Made by a program: the position numbers and the translations under genes
Notes under the pieces: model-generated
Seen by the model: the letters and a program-made list of their open reading frames with translations, nothing else
Told to the model about the DNA's origin: nothing
Database searches by the model: none
Source: JBBQFI01 sp038321775
GTDB taxonomy: Bacteria; Verrucomicrobiota; Verrucomicrobiia; Chthoniobacterales; UBA10450
Direction of reading: 5' to 3'
NCBI GenBank assembly: GCA_038321775.1
Contig: JBBQFI010000001.1
Location: forward strand, 482,583-546,582
DNA: 64,000 bases
Shown: piece by piece, positions 1 through 9,081 of the stretch
Numbering within the stretch: the first letter of the stretch is position 1
Layout: each line of letters begins with the position of its first letter

Positions 1-927
1 CTTCGCACCGGATACCAAGGTTGCATCCGTACGGCGCGAAATTTTTTGAATGAGCTGCAACCCGATGTTGTGCATGGACAAGGCACCGAGCGCGATTGTT
101 CCATCAGCGCCGTCTTTTCCGGATTTCCCAACGTCATGACGATTCATGGGAACATGCGCCTCGTTGCAGCCGTCAATCGAGCGCGACCTTTTTCCTTCGA
201 ATGGATCGCCGGCCGTCTGGAAGCATTCACCATCCCTAGAAGCGACGGAGTGGTGTGCATCACGAATTATACGCAAGATGCGGTCCGCAATCTGGCCCGT
301 AAGACGTGGGTAGCCCCAAACGCAGTGGATCAACGTTTTTTTGAGACAACGCGAGCGCCTTTGGAAGTCCCGACCATCCTTTGTGTCGGACATATTTCGC
401 CGCGGAAAAATCAGAATGCTTTGATTCGCGCGCTCGATCCGCTGGCAGATCGATTGGCGTTCAAGCTCGCCTTTCTCGGGGAAGCTTCGCCTGCCGACAG
501 GTATAGTGCGGAGTTTTTCGATCTCATCAACACACGGCCTTGGTGTGAGTACGCCGGGTTTGCCAATCGGGAGGAGCTGCAGGAACGACTTGCTGGGGCA
601 CACGTCGTCGCGTTGCCATCGCGCGAAGACAATTGCCCGATGGTGGTTCTGGAGGCGATGGCCGCAGGAGTGCCGGTCGTAGCAGCGAATGTTGGTGGCG
701 TTCCAGATCTCATTGAAGCGAATGTCACCGGGTTCCTATGTGATCCCGATAGCGCTGACTCTATGCGGCAAGCGGTTGCGAGCGTTTTAGAAGATCCTGA
801 AGCGGCGCAAGTAATCGCGCAAAGGGCGAAACACTACGCTTTGGTACACTTTCATCCTCACGCCATTGCTCAAAAGCACGTGGAAATTTACCACGAGGTC
901 CTCGCCGGGGTGGCGAAAGTTGTGTGA
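1..927 (+). CDS. Glycosyltransferase family 4, 5' end outside window
   Basis: The reading frame is open from base 1, so the gene starts left of the window; an internal TTG at 46 is not needed as a start. The visible part is the C-terminal GT-B half: a short segment ending PDVVHGQGTE, then ILCVGHISPRKNQ, which is typical of the nucleotide-sugar domain, and SREDNCPMVVLEAMAAG with the E-x7-E-like donor-binding motif of GT4 retaining transferases. It should transfer a sugar from a nucleotide donor to a surface polysaccharide intermediate on the cytoplasmic face. It is followed closely by a methyltransferase and another GT4 gene on the same strand, an operon-like polysaccharide cluster. The sugar and linkage cannot be told. 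Confidence 0.85.
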   Translation, partial: LRTGYQGCIRTARNFLNELQPDVVHGQGTERDCSISAVFSGFPNVMTIHGNMRLVAAVNRARPFSFEWIAGRLEAFTIPRSDGVVCITNYTQDAVRNLARKTWVAPNAVDQRFFETTRAPLEVPTILCVGHISPRKNQNALIRALDPLADRLAFKLAFLGEASPADRYSAEFFDLINTRPWCEYAGFANREELQERLAGAHVVALPSREDNCPMVVLEAMAAGVPVVAANVGGVPDLIEANVTGFLCDPDSADSMRQAVASVLEDPEAAQVIAQRAKHYALVHFHPHAIAQKHVEIYHEVLAGVAKVV

Positions 928-984
928 TCGTTGGAAAAAGGTAAAGAGTCTGCATGTTCGGCGACAACCTCACTGGCAAAACTC

Positions 985-1704
985 ATGATCCCTACTGAGA
1001 TTGCCGGTCAGTTAAATGCGGCAGAACGGCAGATCATTACCGCAGCCATCCTGAATGTGCCTAGGAAGCCTGCGGTTGTCCTGGAAGTTGGGACGTGGCT
1101 TGGCGGAGGAAGCACTCTTCACATCCTGCGCGCGCTGGAAAAAAATAACGAGGGGCATCTTTGGGGAATTGAAGCCGACCGTTCGATCTATGACAGAATG
1201 ATCGCGAACCTGCGCTCGGCTGCGCCCGGAACACTGGATCGTTTTACGCCTTTGTTCGGCTTTTCTACCAACGTAATCCCTAAATGGCTTCAAGGTCTGA
1301 ACCCCGGCGAACAGGTCGACCTCGTCTTCCTCGATGGAGGCGATAACCCTCTGGAGCAAGTCACTGAATTCCAGCTGCTCGACGATCGTATTCCAATCGG
1401 CGGGCAGCTTTTCGCCCATGACGCAAAACTGCGGAAAGGTAAATGGCTTGGTCCTTACGTGCGGGCGCTAGATAACTGGGTGTCCGAATTGCACGATGTA
1501 AGTTCTGAAGGTTTGTTTGCCTCACGCAAAATAGCGCTGCACCCTTCTGCCGACAGCCTGAGTCGAGCGCGAAAATTGTTATGGCGAATGCGTCTGAACA
1601 TTGTGGAGCTTTGCGGCGCTCTCCTTCCAGCAAGTGTGGTCTCGGTCATGCTTCGCTTCCTTCCCAGTCGAACCGTGCGAGCGCTTACGCAGGGTCGAAA
1701 ATAG
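985..1704 (+). CDS. SAM-dependent methyltransferase, class I
   Basis: The protein starts MIPTEIAGQL and shows VVLEVGTWLGGGST near residue 30, a SAM-binding motif I of the CmcI or Methyltransf_24 type. An acidic residue ends the second strand (WGIEAD) and DLVFLDGG follows, as in class I methyltransferases that modify sugars. I chose ATG 985; an in-frame TTG at 931 would add 18 poorly conserved residues and start 4 bases after the previous stop. The C-terminal 60 residues are basic and hydrophobic and may contact the membrane. It lies between two GT4 genes, so it probably methylates a glycan or a sugar precursor; the substrate is inferred only from context. Confidence 0.7.
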   Translation: MIPTEIAGQLNAAERQIITAAILNVPRKPAVVLEVGTWLGGGSTLHILRALEKNNEGHLWGIEADRSIYDRMIANLRSAAPGTLDRFTPLFGFSTNVIPKWLQGLNPGEQVDLVFLDGGDNPLEQVTEFQLLDDRIPIGGQLFAHDAKLRKGKWLGPYVRALDNWVSELHDVSSEGLFASRKIALHPSADSLSRARKLLWRMRLNIVELCGALLPASVVSVMLRFLPSRTVRALTQGRK

Positions 1705-1713
1705 CGGAAACTC

Positions 1714-2718
1714 GTGAAAGTCCTCTTCTCCTGTTCATTGCCCTTTTTCCTCGCCCATGGCGGATCGCAGACTTTGACGGAAGGATTAATGCTCGGGCTC
1801 AATCAGATTGGCGTGAGCGCCGAGCCGGCACGCTGGTGGGATAACAAACAAATAGGGGACATCATTCATCACATCGGACGGCCATCAATTCAAAACGTTC
1901 GGCTCGCACATGAGAAGGGATTCAAAGTGGTCATGACTGACTTACTCGATCAAACAGCATCGAGAAGCAGTGGTCGGCTTTTCTTGCAGCGCAATTTCCG
2001 GCGAGTCTTTGCTAGTCTGGTGCCTCGGTTTACCAGTCGCCTCGATTGGGAGGTATTCCACGAAATCGACGCCATGGTCTACTCCGTTGGGCATGAATGG
2101 GAGGTGGCAAAATACGTTTTCGGGGCAGATCGGAAAAAGGGTTATGTAGTTCCACATGGCTTGGAAAAGGATGTCTTAGAACAGCTGGGACGGCCGCAAC
2201 AAGAGGAGGATTACCTTATTTCAGTAGCCACCATTCATCCGCGCAAAAACTCCGTGCTCTTAGCGGAGGCCGCCAGAGTCGCCCAGATGCCAGTTGTGTT
2301 TCTCGGGAAGCCGTATTCGGAAGACGACGCTTACTTCCAGACCTTCCGGCGCCTGATCGATAATAAGTTCGTTCGCTATCCGGGATTCGTTTCTACAGCA
2401 GAAAAATTCCAATATCTCCGAGGATCGCGCGGATTTGTTTTGTTGAGTCAATTTGAAAGCGGCTGCATCGCGGTCTTTGAAGCCGCCGGAGCGGGGTTGC
2501 CCCTTCTTCTTTCCGATCTTCCCTGGGCACGCAAAAGCTATCCGGCGGCAAGAGAAATTGCCTTCACGGATCTCAGCAGTCCAGAACGCGTCGCGGCCGA
2601 GCTCAAGCACTTTTACAATTCGGCGCACCGAAAAAGTATCTCCAATTTTCCCATTCTCTCTTGGGATGAGGTTGCTCTACAATATCGAACTATTTATGAT
2701 GATCTTCTTTCCGCGTAA
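1714..2718 (+). CDS. Glycosyltransferase family 4
   Basis: This 334-residue protein begins at GTG 1714 (MKVLFSCSLPFF), ten bases after the methyltransferase stop. A glycine-rich loop (HGGSQTLTEG) near residue 15 and the central VATIHPRKNSVLLAEA and VFLGKPYSEDD segments mark the start of the GT-B C-terminal domain. The donor-site segment reads SQFESGCIAVFEAAGAG. It has the usual length for GT4 enzymes (about 330-400). It probably acts in the cytoplasm on a lipid-linked glycan made by this cluster. The acceptor is unknown. Confidence 0.82.
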   Translation: MKVLFSCSLPFFLAHGGSQTLTEGLMLGLNQIGVSAEPARWWDNKQIGDIIHHIGRPSIQNVRLAHEKGFKVVMTDLLDQTASRSSGRLFLQRNFRRVFASLVPRFTSRLDWEVFHEIDAMVYSVGHEWEVAKYVFGADRKKGYVVPHGLEKDVLEQLGRPQQEEDYLISVATIHPRKNSVLLAEAARVAQMPVVFLGKPYSEDDAYFQTFRRLIDNKFVRYPGFVSTAEKFQYLRGSRGFVLLSQFESGCIAVFEAAGAGLPLLLSDLPWARKSYPAAREIAFTDLSSPERVAAELKHFYNSAHRKSISNFPILSWDEVALQYRTIYDDLLSA

Positions 2719-2769
2719 CCGAAGAAGCATTTTGGTCGTAAGCGGCCATGCCGGGAGAGTGGTTCAGCC

Positions 2770-4308
2770 ATGACGCCTATTTCTACAGAAGCGGCGAAGC
2801 CCTTTATCATTGGGATATTGGGCTTGGTTCTCGCAGTTGCCCTCGGGATTTTTATCGGGTCGTCCGATTATCGGCCGATCATTATCGGTTCACTTATGGT
2901 CTGCGGAATCGTCCTTTGGTTCGGTACAGGGCAATGGTTTTGGTTGATCGTTATCGCTTCATCCTATCTTACGGGAACATTTCCCATTCTCGGCGGCTCT
3001 TTCACGCCATTCCAAATCCTTATGGGTGTGGGAGTCGTCAAATTCTTTATCGAAGAAGTAATCCTGCGAAGAACCTCTTTCGCCGTAGTCGAGCGCCCCT
3101 TAATCATCGCGATGGTAGGATTTATGGGTATCCTCACCCTGCACGGTATCCACGACCGCTTTGGAATGCGGTTTCTCGGTTCGACGGTTTGGGGCGGGCG
3201 TAACTACGTGAACGTATACGTCGGACTCGTCACGTTCTTCGTTGTTCAAAGCACACCAGTGAAGTCGAAGCTTTGGAATAAACTCCCCTACCTAATTCTG
3301 TTAATAACTGGCTTTGATCTTTTTATCGCGACTATCACGACGATTTTTCCATCTTTGATTTATATAATCTACCCGTTTTACTCAGCCGTCGGTATTGGTG
3401 GGATATCCGAAATTCTCACTGGACAGGAGGATATTACGGGACGCATTGGGTCATTTGGTAACTTTGGCTGCATTCTCGTGGCGATCACCCTTTCCGCTGT
3501 CTCCGTGCGGCACCTTTTCCGGCTCGGGAATTTCTCGCGCTTGATCGCAGTTGCGTTTGGATCTATCGCAACTCTCTATTCCGGCTATCGATCTGCCGTA
3601 GCAAACCTGCTCTTTACCTTCCTCGCGGCTGGCATTCGCGATCTTCGTTTCGGCGTCGTCGCGCTTTTGCCTGTCATTGCCGTTTTCTTATTTGGCCTCT
3701 CCGCCATCAACTCCTCGGTCATCCATTTTCCGAAACAAATGCAACGCGCGCTGACCTTCGTTCCAGGAGACTGGGATCAAGATATGGTGATGGATGCCAG
3801 GGGTTCGAATGATTTCCGTAGGCAAGTCTGGAAGTTGTGGTGGGAGACTTATTTTCCGACGCACCCCGTGATAGGACGCGGCTTTGGTTTTCGCAGCGAA
3901 TGGACACAACAATCAATCTACATCCCAACGGCGGTGGACTATCAACAAATGGTCGAGGTTGGAAACATCCATAATGGTTTGTTCGCGAGCCTCGATGCCG
4001 TAGGAATTATCGGCACGATTTTTTTTATCGCGTGGAACATTCAACTTCTTTTACGAACGTTTCGAGTCTCGTTCGATAAGTCCATTCTCGCAGGCTTCGC
4101 CTTGCGATTTGTTGCCTTACAGCTCGCAGCTTCAATCCTCTGTTATTGGTTCGGGGCAGTCACGCTTGGCACGTTTTTGCCGCAGCAGTTTGCTCTAGCA
4201 GGCGTGTTCCTCAAATTGCATCGCGACGCCAATCCTAAAGCAGATCGGGTTCCTCCAACCCTGCAACCTGTCCACCAGGAACGACGCCGAGCAACCGTAG
4301 GAGCCTAA
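2770..4308 (+). CDS. O-antigen ligase/polymerase-like membrane protein
   Basis: This 512-residue protein has about ten to twelve hydrophobic segments. Features of the O-antigen ligase (WaaL/Wzy_C) family are visible: a re-entrant-looking stretch GRIGSFGNFGC, and after a long periplasmic loop the segment HPVIGRGFGF followed by EVGNIHNGLFASLD, matching the family's conserved loop with its functional His. The tail is basic and soluble. Start ATG 2770 lies 51 bases after the previous stop. It probably polymerises or ligates polysaccharide repeat units on the periplasmic side. Whether it is a ligase or a polymerase cannot be decided from sequence alone. Confidence 0.68.
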   Translation: MTPISTEAAKPFIIGILGLVLAVALGIFIGSSDYRPIIIGSLMVCGIVLWFGTGQWFWLIVIASSYLTGTFPILGGSFTPFQILMGVGVVKFFIEEVILRRTSFAVVERPLIIAMVGFMGILTLHGIHDRFGMRFLGSTVWGGRNYVNVYVGLVTFFVVQSTPVKSKLWNKLPYLILLITGFDLFIATITTIFPSLIYIIYPFYSAVGIGGISEILTGQEDITGRIGSFGNFGCILVAITLSAVSVRHLFRLGNFSRLIAVAFGSIATLYSGYRSAVANLLFTFLAAGIRDLRFGVVALLPVIAVFLFGLSAINSSVIHFPKQMQRALTFVPGDWDQDMVMDARGSNDFRRQVWKLWWETYFPTHPVIGRGFGFRSEWTQQSIYIPTAVDYQQMVEVGNIHNGLFASLDAVGIIGTIFFIAWNIQLLLRTFRVSFDKSILAGFALRFVALQLAASILCYWFGAVTLGTFLPQQFALAGVFLKLHRDANPKADRVPPTLQPVHQERRRATVGA

Positions 4309-4340
4309 CGTCTCGCGTGGCTTGGTCGCGCTCAGGCACA

Positions 4341-5174
4341 ATGATTTCCATTATAACGCCAAGCTTTAACCAAAGCGGTTGGTTAAACCTCGCCACGCGA
4401 TCTGTTGCCGACCAAGCCGGAGTTACCCACGAGCATATCGTTCAGGATTCCCTTTCTACGGATGGCACGCATGATTGGCTGGCAAAGGACACGCGCGTGC
4501 GAGCGTTCTTCGAAAAAGATGCAGGTATGTATGACGCGATCAACCGGGGACTACGTCGTGCCCAAGGTGATATCTGCGGTTACTTAAACTGTGATGAGCA
4601 ATATCTACCGGGAACTCTGGCCAAGGTAGCGAGCTTCTTTCAAGAAAATCCTGACATCGATGTGCTCTTTGGCGATGCCGTCCTGGTTAGTGATAAGGGA
4701 GAGCCACTCTCCTATCGGCGCACCATACTACCCGATTTACGGCATGTGCAGTTGTCACATCTGAACACGTTAACCTGTGCGACCTTCTTTCGTCGTGCGC
4801 TGCTCGACCGCGGTTTTTATTTTAACGAACAATGGCGAGTCATCGGTGATGCCATCTGGATCGAGGATCTCCTCAAAGCCAGGGTAAAGATGGCAACACT
4901 GTCCGAGCCACTTTCTATCTTTACCTTCACCGGTAAAAATCTTACCGACACTTCCGTTGCCGAAGATGAATTATCGCGAAGAAATTCTGGCAACAGACCA
5001 GCGCGGCCATGGGACAAGATCCAAGCAGTCCTGGTCCACCGCTGGCGCAAGGCGTTGGCCGGAGCTTATAAACGCAGGCATGTGGAAATCGATATTTTTA
5101 CGCTCGATTCGCCTAACGAGCGTCAACATCGCACTGGGAATATCGGTTTCCGATGGCCTTCGACTAACGGCTAG
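4341..5174 (+). CDS. Glycosyltransferase family 2
   Basis: ATG 4341 gives MISIITPSFNQ, the typical first strand of a GT-A fold family 2 enzyme; a GTG at 4317 would add only eight residues of unlikely sequence. The DSLSTDGT and EKDAGMYDAINRGL motifs and the metal-binding region GYLNCDEQYL (in place of the usual DxD) resemble WcaA-type GT2 proteins that start with colanic-acid-like glycosylation. At about 277 residues it has normal length for a soluble GT2. The last codons overlap by 11 bases the end of the convergent GT4 gene. Confidence 0.82.
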   Translation: MISIITPSFNQSGWLNLATRSVADQAGVTHEHIVQDSLSTDGTHDWLAKDTRVRAFFEKDAGMYDAINRGLRRAQGDICGYLNCDEQYLPGTLAKVASFFQENPDIDVLFGDAVLVSDKGEPLSYRRTILPDLRHVQLSHLNTLTCATFFRRALLDRGFYFNEQWRVIGDAIWIEDLLKARVKMATLSEPLSIFTFTGKNLTDTSVAEDELSRRNSGNRPARPWDKIQAVLVHRWRKALAGAYKRRHVEIDIFTLDSPNERQHRTGNIGFRWPSTNG

Positions 5175-6303
5175 TCTTTGTCTCGTTCGGTCCCATCAAG
5201 TTAAGTAAAGGTTTCACCAGCCATTCGGCGCCGGGAACTTCCTTGTAGCGATCCTCAAAGATGGAGCGGTTCTTCATCCCCCACTCTTTCCATTGGTGAC
5301 GCTGCTGCATGGCATCTTCCAAGGCTTTGCCAATATCTTCGCTAAGAACGGATGTCACTGGAAAGCATACTGCGCCCGCTTGTGTCGTTAGGACCTCGGC
5401 GTTGCCGCGCCAATCGCTCGCTATGATCGGCAATTGCCACGACATGGCTTCCACCAGAACCAATCCGAATGACTCGTAGGGAGCAACGCTTGGAAAGACG
5501 AACAAATCAGCATGGCCGAAAGCCTCTGCCTTTGCGCGACCAGTCAACAGTCCTTTCACCCGCACATGGGACCGGACTTCAAGACGATCGAGTAGACGAG
5601 ACAATTCTTGTTCGCTGAAAGGAGGCAGGCATTCACCGACAAGATCGAGCGTCAGGTTTGCGTACGTCTTCCGCAAAAGAGCAACCGCTTCGATCAGCTG
5701 CGGGGTACCTTTGTCGGCGCAAAGATGGCCCACATACAAAAGTCGAATTGTTGAAGGATCGGCACGCGATACGAGAGTCAAATCAAAATCGTCATCGATA
5801 CGATGTGGCACGACACAGATGCGAGTAATACCCGCCGCTTCTGGATCACGACGGTTGTATTCAGTCATGACGACAGCGCTAAAGGCTTTACTGTACAGCC
5901 AACGGAGCATTTTGGTCGTTAGGCTGTGCGGATGCAGCGTAAATTCATCGGCAATACCGGCGGCATGAAAGTGCAGTACGACCCGCCTCGACATCAACAG
6001 GGCCCACGGCAGCAGAAGAATGTCGCGAATCATCGGGACATGTTGCGGGCCGCCGGTGGGGAAAAGCAGCAGATCGATCGGTCCGGTCAACCGTATGTAA
6101 AGCAGGCGAAAAATAACCCGCACCAGTTCCAGCAATTTTCTCGCACTTCCTTTTCGCAACTGGCCGAGGTCCGGAGTAAAAAAGAAAGGAAGATGAACCG
6201 TCTCACAGCGTGGCGAACGCGCGAATTGCGCCAACGCCTTCTGAATCATAATATTCTGTCCGCCATAGGGCGGCGGAACCTGACCTGCTATGACTACTCT
6301 CAT
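5164..6303 (-). CDS. Glycosyltransferase family 4
   Basis: I place the start at the ATG whose complement is 6301-6303, giving MRVVIAGQVPPPYGGQ, the usual first strand plus glycine loop; the longer open frame upstream overlaps the epimerase gene on the other strand. The protein has about 379 residues. LLYVGHLCADKGTPQLIEA opens the nucleotide-binding domain, and FPSVAPYESFGLVLVEAMS carries the E-x7-E pair. It is transcribed against the rest of the cluster, is convergent with the GT2 gene and divergent from the epimerase gene. Function in polysaccharide assembly is inferred from context. Confidence 0.85.
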   Translation of the reverse strand: MRVVIAGQVPPPYGGQNIMIQKALAQFARSPRCETVHLPFFFTPDLGQLRKGSARKLLELVRVIFRLLYIRLTGPIDLLLFPTGGPQHVPMIRDILLLPWALLMSRRVVLHFHAAGIADEFTLHPHSLTTKMLRWLYSKAFSAVVMTEYNRRDPEAAGITRICVVPHRIDDDFDLTLVSRADPSTIRLLYVGHLCADKGTPQLIEAVALLRKTYANLTLDLVGECLPPFSEQELSRLLDRLEVRSHVRVKGLLTGRAKAEAFGHADLFVFPSVAPYESFGLVLVEAMSWQLPIIASDWRGNAEVLTTQAGAVCFPVTSVLSEDIGKALEDAMQQRHQWKEWGMKNRSIFEDRYKEVPGAEWLVKPLLNLMGPNETKTSR

Positions 6304-6399
6304 TTTCGAGGAAGACATGAAAGAAGTGCAACCATTTGCCATGAGAAACCGTAATGCGACTTCTTTCTTGCCTGTTTCGCCGACAAACGGCTGCGCATT

Positions 6400-7395
6400 A
6401 TGAAGCTGCTGGTGACCGGCGGGTCCGGCTTCATCGGAACCAATTTGATCGACGAGTTCAAAAACCGAGTCGATGCCATCCAAAACCTCGACCTGCAGCC
6501 TCCACTTGATCCGGTTCACGCTGAGTTCTGGCGGAAGATAGACATTCTCGACCATGCTAAACTGCAGAAGGCGGTCGCAGACTTTCAGCCCGATTGGGTG
6601 ATCCATCTCGCGGCGCGGGCCGAGTGCGATGAAAACACGACGGTTGAGAAAGGATACCGCGTTAATACGGAGGGTACCAGCAATGTGCTGGAATCGATCA
6701 AGGCCACCGCGTCCGTCGATCGAGTTGTCATTACCTCATCGCAGTTTGTCTGTGCGCCGGGACGCTTGCCGACGAATGATGAGGATTATTTTCCCGAGAC
6801 CGTTTATGGCGAAAGCAAAGTCATCACGGAAGAGTTAACTCGGCAGGCGAATCTAACCTGCTGCTGGACAATTGTTCGACCGACGAATGTTTGGGGTCCG
6901 TGGCACTTGCGTTATCGCCGGGAATTTTGGCGCGTTTTGGAGCGAGGGATGTATGTGCATCCCGGCCGGCAACCCGTAATTCGCTCTTATGGTTACGTGA
7001 AAAATGTTGTGCACCAAATGTGGCGGATTCTGCAGGTGCCAAAGAGCGAAGTTTGTGGGAAGACGTTCTATCTCGGGGATGCCCCGGCGAACTTAATTGA
7101 ATGGACGAATGGCTTCTCTCGCGCTTTAACAGGCCATGACGTGAGGATTGTTCCCCGCCCTCTGATGCGCGCTTTAGCTCTGCTAGGGGATGCGCCTACC
7201 ATGATCACGCGCCGGCCCTTCTATATAAACAGCTCGCGCTACCAAAGCATGATTACGGACTACCCAACACCGATGCAGCCAACTTTCGATACCTTGGGCG
7301 AGAATCCCTACTCCCTGGCAGACGGCATCAAGGAAACGATTACGTGGTTGCAGTCCTACAAAGGAAATGACAGTGCCAGAAGTGGCGGAGTTTGA
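6400..7395 (+). CDS. NAD-dependent epimerase/dehydratase (extended SDR)
   Basis: The protein (331 residues) begins MKLLVTGGSGFIGTNL, the TGxxGxxG Rossmann motif of extended short-chain dehydrogenases. The catalytic Tyr-Lys pair is in VYGESK near residue 137 and the Ser in ITSSQF about 25 residues before it. It should convert a nucleotide sugar (epimerisation, dehydration or oxidation) for the glycosyltransferases beside it. The 96-base gap to the divergent GT4 gene must hold both promoters. The exact nucleotide sugar cannot be assigned. Confidence 0.85.
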   Translation: MKLLVTGGSGFIGTNLIDEFKNRVDAIQNLDLQPPLDPVHAEFWRKIDILDHAKLQKAVADFQPDWVIHLAARAECDENTTVEKGYRVNTEGTSNVLESIKATASVDRVVITSSQFVCAPGRLPTNDEDYFPETVYGESKVITEELTRQANLTCCWTIVRPTNVWGPWHLRYRREFWRVLERGMYVHPGRQPVIRSYGYVKNVVHQMWRILQVPKSEVCGKTFYLGDAPANLIEWTNGFSRALTGHDVRIVPRPLMRALALLGDAPTMITRRPFYINSSRYQSMITDYPTPMQPTFDTLGENPYSLADGIKETITWLQSYKGNDSARSGGV

Positions 7396-7403
7396 GTGAA
7401 GAA

Positions 7404-8162
7404 ATGAAGCAGCTTCCAAACGAGGGCGTTCTCAACGTCATTCTTTCGCACCAAACTGCGCCAGAAATCGAAAAAATGCTGGCCTGGTGGAAGGAGCGCG
7501 TTCCAATTGAAAGTATCGTGATCGCATATGGCGGAACTCAATCCGACTTCGCCGTAGTCAATCACCAATCGAAGATTTTGATTGATGATCCGCGCTTGCG
7601 CACGCGCGATCATCAGCGCGAGTTGCAGAGCTACAGCAAGTTATTTCACAACGTCTCGCAATTTCTTAACACTCAAGGCCAGGATTTTCAATTTGTTCAC
7701 TTCATCGAATACGACCACCTTCCCCTCGTGGCAGATTTAAACGCGCGGCAAATCGAGCGCCTAGTTGAGGAACAGGCGGATGTCCTCGGTTTTCATCTTC
7801 ATCGCGTTGACGGGACGAACAATGCCCATTTTCTTTATCACGCTTCGAATGAAAAGTTCGCGAGCTATTGGTCCGAAATAACTTGCCGGACAGAATCTGA
7901 GGTTGTCCTATCCATGTTCGGCAGCGGCAGTTTTTGGAAGCGCGAAGCATTTGATGCAGTTGCGTCAGTTCCCGAACCTTTTCCAATTTATATGGAGATT
8001 TACCTGCCGACGCTTGCCCATCATCTGGGTTTTCGTGTGCGTGAATTTGCAGATCAGAATCAATTCGTCGGCGTCCTGCGAGATAAGACCAAACAAATCG
8101 CACGCGACCAAGCAAAGGGAGCCTGGACCTTGCACCCCGTAAAGCAGCTTTGGAACCGATAA
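7404..8162 (+). CDS. Unknown protein of polysaccharide cluster
   Basis: The start is ATG 7404 (MKQLPNEGVLN), nine bases after the epimerase stop; TTG 7392 is an alternative that overlaps that stop. The 253-residue soluble protein has the segments NVILSHQTAPE and FVHFIEYDHLPL that resemble the strand and D-x-D-like region of GT-A glycosyltransferases, and LGFHLHRVDGTNNAHFLYH. I do not recognise the family with certainty. Close spacing to genes on both sides suggests an operon and a role in glycan building. Confidence 0.6.
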   Translation: MKQLPNEGVLNVILSHQTAPEIEKMLAWWKERVPIESIVIAYGGTQSDFAVVNHQSKILIDDPRLRTRDHQRELQSYSKLFHNVSQFLNTQGQDFQFVHFIEYDHLPLVADLNARQIERLVEEQADVLGFHLHRVDGTNNAHFLYHASNEKFASYWSEITCRTESEVVLSMFGSGSFWKREAFDAVASVPEPFPIYMEIYLPTLAHHLGFRVREFADQNQFVGVLRDKTKQIARDQAKGAWTLHPVKQLWNR

Positions 8163-8438
8163 ATGCGCAAGCTACTCCGTTCTTTAACCCTTATGCTCGC
8201 TCGCCTTGTGGGCACGCGAATTACTGATTGTACAACCGGTCAGTATCTCGGAAAGGCACTAGTCATCTTCTGGTGGGGAAAAATTCATATCATAGGTCTT
8301 GAAAAAAGCGTACGCCCCGTGTTCTTGCCACAAAAACGACTAACCTATTGGAAACAGGAACTTGGCTTCACCGTCCATGATCCACCTGATTTCCCTAACG
8401 AGAGAAGGTTTTCCAACCGGGAGTTGCCAAATAACTAG
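8163..8438 (+). CDS. Small hypothetical protein
   Basis: A 91-residue protein starts at ATG 8163, directly abutting the previous stop, which suggests translational coupling. It is basic, with one hydrophobic stretch near residues 30-45 (ALVIFWWGKIHIIGL). It has no domain I recognise. A copy of the dispersed CTCGTTAGG motif lies at its 3' end (8394-8402) and encodes PNER. It is probably real because of the operon spacing. Confidence 0.5.
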   Translation: MRKLLRSLTLMLARLVGTRITDCTTGQYLGKALVIFWWGKIHIIGLEKSVRPVFLPQKRLTYWKQELGFTVHDPPDFPNERRFSNRELPNN

Positions 8439-8449
8439 CTAACCAACAA

Positions 8450-9070
8450 ATGCTTAAAGCGCTGCTTTCCAACCTTCACGCACCCGTTTATCGGAAACGT
8501 CTATCTGTTCTGACTGACCTCTTGCTGCCACATCTTCACCAAGGCGATGCGATTCTTGATGTAGGTTGCGGTTCGGGACAGCTGGGGGCCGAATTGCTGA
8601 AACGTGCGTCGGACAAAGGGATCGATATCGAAATCTCGGGCCTCGAATCTTTCCCGCGTGGTGGCGAACCAATCGCAGTAACGCCATACAATGGCGGAGC
8701 GTTTCCATTCGCCGATAAGACCTTTGATGTCGCCATTGTCGCCGATGTCCTCCATCATGAAAAAGACCCTAAGGCTCTTCTCCGTGAGTGCATACGCGTA
8801 TCCAAACGTTATGTTGCAATTAAAGATCATCAGCTTGCCGGGCCGCTTGGGAATTTACGCGTGAGTTTTATCGATTGGGCCGCGAATGCTCCCTACGGCG
8901 TTAAATGCCTTTATCGTTACAACACTCCTGCTGAATGGGATTTTGTTCTTCGAAGCCTAAGACTTGATCCTGTCGCACTTCACCCCTCTCTAGACCTTTA
9001 CCCTGCAGGCTTAAACTTTCTCTTCGGCCGACAGCTTCAGTATCTAGCGATCTGTCGCGTGCACGATTAG
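8450..9070 (+). CDS. SAM-dependent methyltransferase, class I
   Basis: A 206-residue protein starts MLKALLSNLH at ATG 8450. Motif I reads ILDVGCGSGQLG, motif II ISGLES, and FDVAIVADVLHH is the Methyltransf_11 acidic post-motif region. The second half (DHQLAGPLGN, FIDWAAN, GVKCLYRYNTP) is like the methyltransferases found in glycan gene clusters. It is the last gene of the forward cluster before the convergent UbiA gene. The substrate is unknown. Confidence 0.8.
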   Translation: MLKALLSNLHAPVYRKRLSVLTDLLLPHLHQGDAILDVGCGSGQLGAELLKRASDKGIDIEISGLESFPRGGEPIAVTPYNGGAFPFADKTFDVAIVADVLHHEKDPKALLRECIRVSKRYVAIKDHQLAGPLGNLRVSFIDWAANAPYGVKCLYRYNTPAEWDFVLRSLRLDPVALHPSLDLYPAGLNFLFGRQLQYLAICRVHD

Positions 9071-9081
9071 CCAAAGCCTTA